From positions 1 through 19,262 of the forward strand of contig DFPA01000056.1 in NCBI GenBank assembly GCA_002377025.1: DNA of 19,262 nt, given 5' to 3'. Source of the stretch: Patescibacteria group bacterium UBA3527. Its GTDB lineage: Bacteria > Patescibacteriota > Minisyncoccia > Phycocordibacterales > UBA918. The first letter of the stretch is position 1; the number at the start of each line of letters is the position of its first letter. Positions 16,028 through 19,262 of the stretch are shown here, piece after piece. The translations under genes and the position numbers were made by a program. Under the pieces are notes generated by a model, which was not told where the DNA came from, ran no database searches, and saw only the letters and a program-made list of their open reading frames with translations.

Positions 16028-16684
16028 ATGCAGATACCTGAGAAACGCCTCAAGGAATTGAAAGGGTTGCTTGAAAAAGAATACGGTCGCGAGTTTAGCG
16101 ATGTGGAAGTCCTTGAAGCAGGTAATACTCTCTGTGGTCTCGCTGAAATACTTTATGACCATTGGCGAGAAGAATCGCGTCGTGAAAAGAAACTCAAGGA
16201 ATCACCAAAAGGTTTCGTTCTTGAGGGAGTCGGATATACCTGTTTTATATGTGGTGGCGGCACACCCGCTAATGGCAACTGGTACGACAAATACGGCATC
16301 AAATGTTCTGTGTGTCAGAGAGCGATAAATAGAAAAGAGATACCTGCTTCGCTAGCAAAGAACAAAGAGAGTTGGTACACCAAATACGACCTAGAGCGGA
16401 GCTTCAATCTCAATAGATATGATATAAAGCGATGGGTCAAAGAAGAGATATTGAAAGCGCGTACAATATCACGTGAAGACGGAGGTACGCACGTACAGCT
16501 CTTTTTAATCAAAAACAACAGAGGTTTCTTGCCCCCAAAGAAACTAGTGAAGTCTCGACTGGTTAAGGAAACAAAAGACGGCAAGGATTTCTATCACTCG
16601 GAGCCATGGTACAGATTCGTAGATCCTAAAGAATATTTAAAGGATTACAAAATAATGGACTACCTGGAAGTCACACGCGACTAG
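16028..16684 (+). CDS. Zinc-ribbon protein with probable DNA-binding helix-turn-helix
   Basis: The 218-residue protein begins with a charged helical segment (KRLKELKGLLEKEYGREFSD, 6-25) followed by another helix ending in a Lys/Arg-rich patch. A zinc ribbon is formed by C72, C75 (CFIC) and C93, C96 (CSVC). The segment 119-146 (KYDLERSFNLNRYDIKRWVK and on) resembles a MerR-like or helix-turn-helix unit. The C-terminal ~70 residues are unrecognised. I associate this layout with uncharacterised proteins of CPR bacteria, but that is recollection only. The 10-base gap after the nuclease gene suggests co-transcription, so it could be a regulator or partner of it. Confidence 0.7.
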   Translation: MQIPEKRLKELKGLLEKEYGREFSDVEVLEAGNTLCGLAEILYDHWREESRREKKLKESPKGFVLEGVGYTCFICGGGTPANGNWYDKYGIKCSVCQRAINRKEIPASLAKNKESWYTKYDLERSFNLNRYDIKRWVKEEILKARTISREDGGTHVQLFLIKNNRGFLPPKKLVKSRLVKETKDGKDFYHSEPWYRFVDPKEYLKDYKIMDYLEVTRD

Positions 16685-16689
16685 ACAAC

Positions 16690-17100
16690 CTAGTTGCGCA
16701 AACTTATACCCTGATCCTGCAGAACCTTCTTGAGACTTTTGATAAAACTATCCCACATGGTCTCAATATGGTGTCTTGTTTCGGTATTAGTGATCACAGA
16801 AGACAAGTCTGAGAGCAGTCCATCTGGGTTCATAAGTTCACCCCTTCTATCAAACCAATCTTGGTTATTAATATTCGTGTGAACAATCCAGTCTCTGAAG
16901 AACGCCAAGTGTGTGAGTTGATCTCTTACGGAAGCATCACTGCCTGATAAATCACGCTCTTTTACCTTGTATGCTTCCACCACGAGGTACACAACATCTC
17001 TTTCCTGGAACATCCCTTGATGTTCAGCTATGTGCCGAACTAAAGAATCTATTTTATCTAGGACATCTTCTTGAGACATAGAGTTACTCTTATGTGTCAT
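16690..17100 (-). CDS. HEPN-like protein with RX4H motif
   Basis: The predicted protein of 136 residues is almost all helical. It carries FFRDWIVHTNI, in which R69 and H74 form an RX4H motif typical of HEPN-domain ribonucleases, the toxin or effector part of many abortive-infection and toxin-antitoxin systems. No Cys or membrane segment is seen. The ATG at 17100 was chosen; ATG 17079 (MSQEDV) is an alternative, and the frame to 17151 would run into the divergent gene. It is the only minus-strand gene in the right-hand cluster and stops five bases from the end of the zinc-ribbon gene. Its start lies 16 bases from the start of the divergent helical-protein gene, which suggests paired regulation. 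The HEPN assignment rests mainly on this motif and the helical content. Confidence 0.6.
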   Translation of the reverse strand: MTHKSNSMSQEDVLDKIDSLVRHIAEHQGMFQERDVVYLVVEAYKVKERDLSGSDASVRDQLTHLAFFRDWIVHTNINNQDWFDRRGELMNPDGLLSDLSSVITNTETRHHIETMWDSFIKSLKKVLQDQGISLRN

Positions 17101-17116
17101 GCTATCATCCGTAAGT

Positions 17117-17929
17117 ATGGACGAAAAGGATAAAGAAATACTTGCCAACATACCGATGGCGACCTTAGATGCACTCGTGTCTACCTATCCTCCTCTCGCT
17201 ATTGCATGGGGCCTAAGCAAAGCCTTGTTCGGCGCTGGTTTAAGATTGAGAGAAGATAGAGCGCGAGAATGGGTTGAGATGGTAAGAGATAACCCGGATG
17301 CGTTTACCGAGCAGTTGCTACAAACGGAGTCATTTCAAGATGCTTTTGTTACATCTTTGGAGAAGTACATCAAGGAACGCAATGTGCAAAAGCGAGTAAT
17401 TATACGTAAAGTTTTTTTGGGATTTGCGATAAGCCAAGATCACAACGAGTTTGAGTTGGAACGCTATCTCGAAACAATATCAGACATCTCGTTGGGGTCT
17501 GTTGAATATCTTCGGTTCCTCGACAATGAGATTATCCCCATCATGTTTGAAGATCAAGAAGACCCGATATCTACTGATGAATGTACTGTGACAGACTTCC
17601 AAAAGGAACACCAACCGCTTTCTAAGTTCCTTAATAAGTGGATACACGACCGCTTCGATCCAAACAGTCATTCTGTTAAGGAGAAATATAACTACGTAAA
17701 AGAATCGGACAGTTACGATATTCCATTAGAAGATGTATTCGCGCTTGAAGAAATCGAACTCAACAAAATGCGCGAGTCATTGGCTGAAATGGTAGGTTTA
17801 GGAATATTTAGAGTTACTGTTGAAGGTGGAGGAGGTTTTGGAAGTGGCGGAGGTCATGTTGAACACGCACTAACAGATTTCGGGTGGAGCTTCATGAAAT
17901 ATCTTAAAGGCAGTACACTCACTGAATGA
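17117..17929 (+). CDS. Unrecognised helical protein with glycine-rich C-terminal loop
   Basis: The protein has 270 residues from the ATG at 17117; an in-frame ATG at 17099 would overlap the divergent gene's start. Residues 19-41 are fairly hydrophobic (STYPPLAIAWGLSKALFGAG), perhaps a membrane-associated helix. A long mostly helical, charged region follows. The C-terminal part (about 205-268) looks like a winged helix: NKMRESLAEMVGLGIFRV, a strand, a glycine-rich loop (GGGGFGSGGG), then LTDFGWSFMKYL. I do not recognise the family; some abortive-infection proteins have a similar end, which is only a resemblance. Its stop overlaps the ATG of the next gene by four bases, so the two are translationally coupled. 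A TATCAT at 17103-17108 could serve as a -10 box. Confidence 0.7.
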   Translation: MDEKDKEILANIPMATLDALVSTYPPLAIAWGLSKALFGAGLRLREDRAREWVEMVRDNPDAFTEQLLQTESFQDAFVTSLEKYIKERNVQKRVIIRKVFLGFAISQDHNEFELERYLETISDISLGSVEYLRFLDNEIIPIMFEDQEDPISTDECTVTDFQKEHQPLSKFLNKWIHDRFDPNSHSVKEKYNYVKESDSYDIPLEDVFALEEIELNKMRESLAEMVGLGIFRVTVEGGGGFGSGGGHVEHALTDFGWSFMKYLKGSTLTE

Positions 17930-18447
17930 TATATCTAATAGGGGTAGATCATTACCTACAGCACGATGGGAATGAATCAGCCAAACCAGAATTGCGCTCA
18001 GCCTTCAAGAATTTTCTAAAAAACGAGATAACCGCTTTGGGTGTAGACGTTATCGCTGAAGAATTCAACGAAGATGCCATTAGGTGGTCCATGGCCTCTC
18101 ATTCAACTCTCGGTCGTTTAGCAGAAGAACTGCGCATCACACACTTATATTGCGAACCGACCATACAAGAGAGGAAAGAGCTCGAAATACCGTCATATGG
18201 GCAAATCAAGAAGACGCTTGGACTAAGTCCGACCATACCAATTGAGGAAGAGATAAGAATGGTCTCGGAGAAGCAGAAGGAGTATTTTGCTCCTCGCGAG
18301 AATTTTTGGCTGAACAAATTAACTCCTTTCTTGAGTGACACTGTGTTGTTCGTACTTGGTTCCAAACACATGGATAGTTTTTCAAGCCTCCTAGAGCAAA
18401 AAGCAATTGATTACGTGAGACGTGTTGAATATTGGACTAACAAATAA
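17926..18447 (+). CDS. Small TraB/TIKI-superfamily-like protein
   Basis: The 173-residue protein has an N-terminal GVDH (6-9), a conserved-looking AEEF (44-47), RENFW (124-128) and a C-terminal VLGSKH (143-148). Two GX2H motifs with intervening glutamates and an arginine are the signature of the TraB/TIKI/EreA/ChaN superfamily, whose members include metal-dependent peptidases and pheromone-shutdown proteins. No signal peptide or membrane segment is present, so this copy is predicted to be cytoplasmic. It is shorter than typical members. It overlaps the preceding gene by four bases (ATGA), a strong hint that the two proteins act together. The superfamily assignment is by motif order only. Confidence 0.6.
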   Translation: MIYLIGVDHYLQHDGNESAKPELRSAFKNFLKNEITALGVDVIAEEFNEDAIRWSMASHSTLGRLAEELRITHLYCEPTIQERKELEIPSYGQIKKTLGLSPTIPIEEEIRMVSEKQKEYFAPRENFWLNKLTPFLSDTVLFVLGSKHMDSFSSLLEQKAIDYVRRVEYWTNK

Positions 18448-18456
18448 ATGGCTTGG

Positions 18457-18465
18457 TGATATTCT
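18457..18465 (+). promoter_or_regulatory. Putative extended -10 before the last nuclease gene
   Basis: TGATATTCT is a TGn extended -10 element that ends nine bases before the ATG at 18475, so the predicted transcript would have a leader of at most a few bases. A TATAAA directly downstream (18465-18470) overlaps it. Confidence 0.35.
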
Positions 18466-18474
18466 ATAAACAGT

Positions 18475-18996
18475 ATGAAACTATCAAAGAATCAAATATC
18501 TCTCGCTGGCGAATTCGCAGTATTGTCACGGCTTACACTCCGCGGATACGACGCTAACCTAACACTGGGAAATACTAAGGGAGTAGATATTCTCGTATCT
18601 GACCCAGAGTCAGATACGATGTTCAAAGTAGAGGTAAAAACAAACCATCAACAAGTTTTGAATAAGCCATCATTCTCAAAGGTGCACGGGAAAGTCGTGA
18701 GTGGATGGATTATGCACAAAAAACACGAGACTCTAGTGTCACCGAATCTTTTCTACTGTTTCGTGAATATTCATGACGATGCAGAGAAGTTCAATTTTTA
18801 CATGGTGCCAAGTAAAGTGGTTGCCGCATACGTACGAGACCAACATAACTTGTGGCTCAAAGAGAAAAAGAAAGAAGGCAAAGCTGTTGTTAATTCTGAT
18901 ATGAGGATCTTCCGTCTCGGCATTAAGACCGAGAAGTATCCCATTGAAACTCCGCTTGCGGAGCGATATGAGAACAACTGGGGTTTCAAAAACTAA
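18475..18996 (+). CDS. PD-(D/E)XK nuclease-like protein
   Basis: The 173-residue protein has an N-terminal helix with E13 (AGEFAVLSRLTLRGYDA). It is followed by GVDILVSD (D38) and FKVEVKTN (E53, K55), the E-D-ExK order of Mrr/Holliday-resolvase-like PD-(D/E)XK nucleases. The second half contains a strand (NLFYCFVNI) and a charged helical tail, with a C-terminal region not recognised. It differs from the nuclease at 15430 in length and surrounding sequence, so the two are not simple duplicates. A 27-base gap and its own promoter-like box separate it from the TraB-like gene. It may be an effector or an independent housekeeping-type nuclease. Confidence 0.72.
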   Translation: MKLSKNQISLAGEFAVLSRLTLRGYDANLTLGNTKGVDILVSDPESDTMFKVEVKTNHQQVLNKPSFSKVHGKVVSGWIMHKKHETLVSPNLFYCFVNIHDDAEKFNFYMVPSKVVAAYVRDQHNLWLKEKKKEGKAVVNSDMRIFRLGIKTEKYPIETPLAERYENNWGFKN

Positions 18997-19089
18997 GTCT
19001 TTTTAGGGTGTCGTATTTGTCGCATTTACAAAAGATAGATAGCGACCCGTACACATCAAGACTAGCTGTTCAGAAGTGCTAAAATACCC

Positions 19090-19262
19090 TTACGGTGCTT
19101 GGAGTACTGGGTACTTAACCCGAGTGGCCCGCAGTTTTGAATAGAATAATGATTTTGGGCCAGAGGCCAACGCCGTTAACGCGGCTGACTTGTGCATGAA
19201 CGCTAAGGTAAAGGGTTTTTGAAGTGGCACCCGCAGGGTGCGAGCAGCGAGGGTGGGGTTCG
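19090..19262 (-). other. Hairpin-rich segment with an open frame entering from the right
   Basis: On the minus strand an open frame enters from the edge and ends at TAA (19092-19090), giving about 56 residues with ALTALASGPKSLFYSKLRA near the middle. I have a vague recollection of similar tails in CPR protein sets, which may be a repeat translated by gene callers. The same DNA is full of perfect short hairpins: AGTAC-GTACT (19103-19115), TGGCCC-GGGCCA (19125-19162), GCCG-CGGC (19172-19185) and GCACCC-GCA-GGGTGC (19227-19241). It may therefore be a structured RNA or dispersed repeat rather than a gene. Confidence 0.4.

Noticed and set aside
19251..19262. GGTTCG at the window end as a tRNA T-loop or attachment-site copy of the tRNA-Ser
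   Set aside because: The six bases are too few, and the preceding sequence does not match the tRNA-Ser arms at 2808-2894.
1..19262. CRISPR array or cas genes
   Set aside because: No regularly spaced repeats of suitable length and no Cas-like proteins were found on either strand.

Overview
The window looks like a bacterial chromosome segment, most likely from the Candidate Phyla Radiation (Patescibacteria, perhaps a Parcubacteria-type lineage). That placement is inferred from three things: a pilM gene followed by a PilN-like membrane protein, several genes whose -10-like box lies so close to the ATG that the mRNA would be leaderless or nearly so, and small proteins of a style I associate with CPR genomes. 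No rRNA or other decisive taxonomic marker is present. TGA ends several clear genes (hsdS, hsdM, comF), so the genetic code is standard and not the SR1/Gracilibacteria code.

Layout. (1) 1-2682 looks like core genome: a partial PilN-like protein and pilM on the minus strand, then divergent comF. A long T-shaped palindrome sits between pilM and comF. (2) 2717-2955 holds a 5' fragment of tRNA-Ser, an intact tRNA-Ser(GCU) and a strong terminator. (3) Everything after the tRNA looks accessory. A Shedu-type nuclease gene (sduA) comes first. A complete minus-strand type I restriction-modification operon follows: an Xre-type regulator, two tandem hsdM paralogues, hsdS and hsdR, with overlapping or nearly touching genes. 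(4) 11578-14896 carries mobile-element genes on the minus strand: a large-type serine recombinase, a terminase-small-subunit-like DNA-binding protein and a ParB-N6-adenine methyltransferase fusion. No large terminase, capsid or tail gene is present. (5) 14897-15429 is a divergent, gene-free hub with one perfect DnaA box, short direct repeats, hairpins and a three-copy 10-bp motif that can form two mutually exclusive stems. (6) 15430-18996 is a compact run of poorly characterised genes: a PD-(D/E)XK nuclease, a zinc-ribbon protein, an RX4H (HEPN-like) protein in reverse orientation, a helical protein, a small TraB/TIKI-like protein and a second PD-(D/E)XK nuclease. (7) The last ~170 bases are hairpin-rich and carry an open reading frame that runs off the end.

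Taken together this reads as a defence island downstream of a tRNA-Ser gene: Shedu and a type I RM system as recognisable defences, a recombinase and phage-type genes as mobility relics, and a nuclease/HEPN/TIKI-like cluster as the best candidate for something undescribed. All function assignments come from motifs read by eye; no database search was possible.
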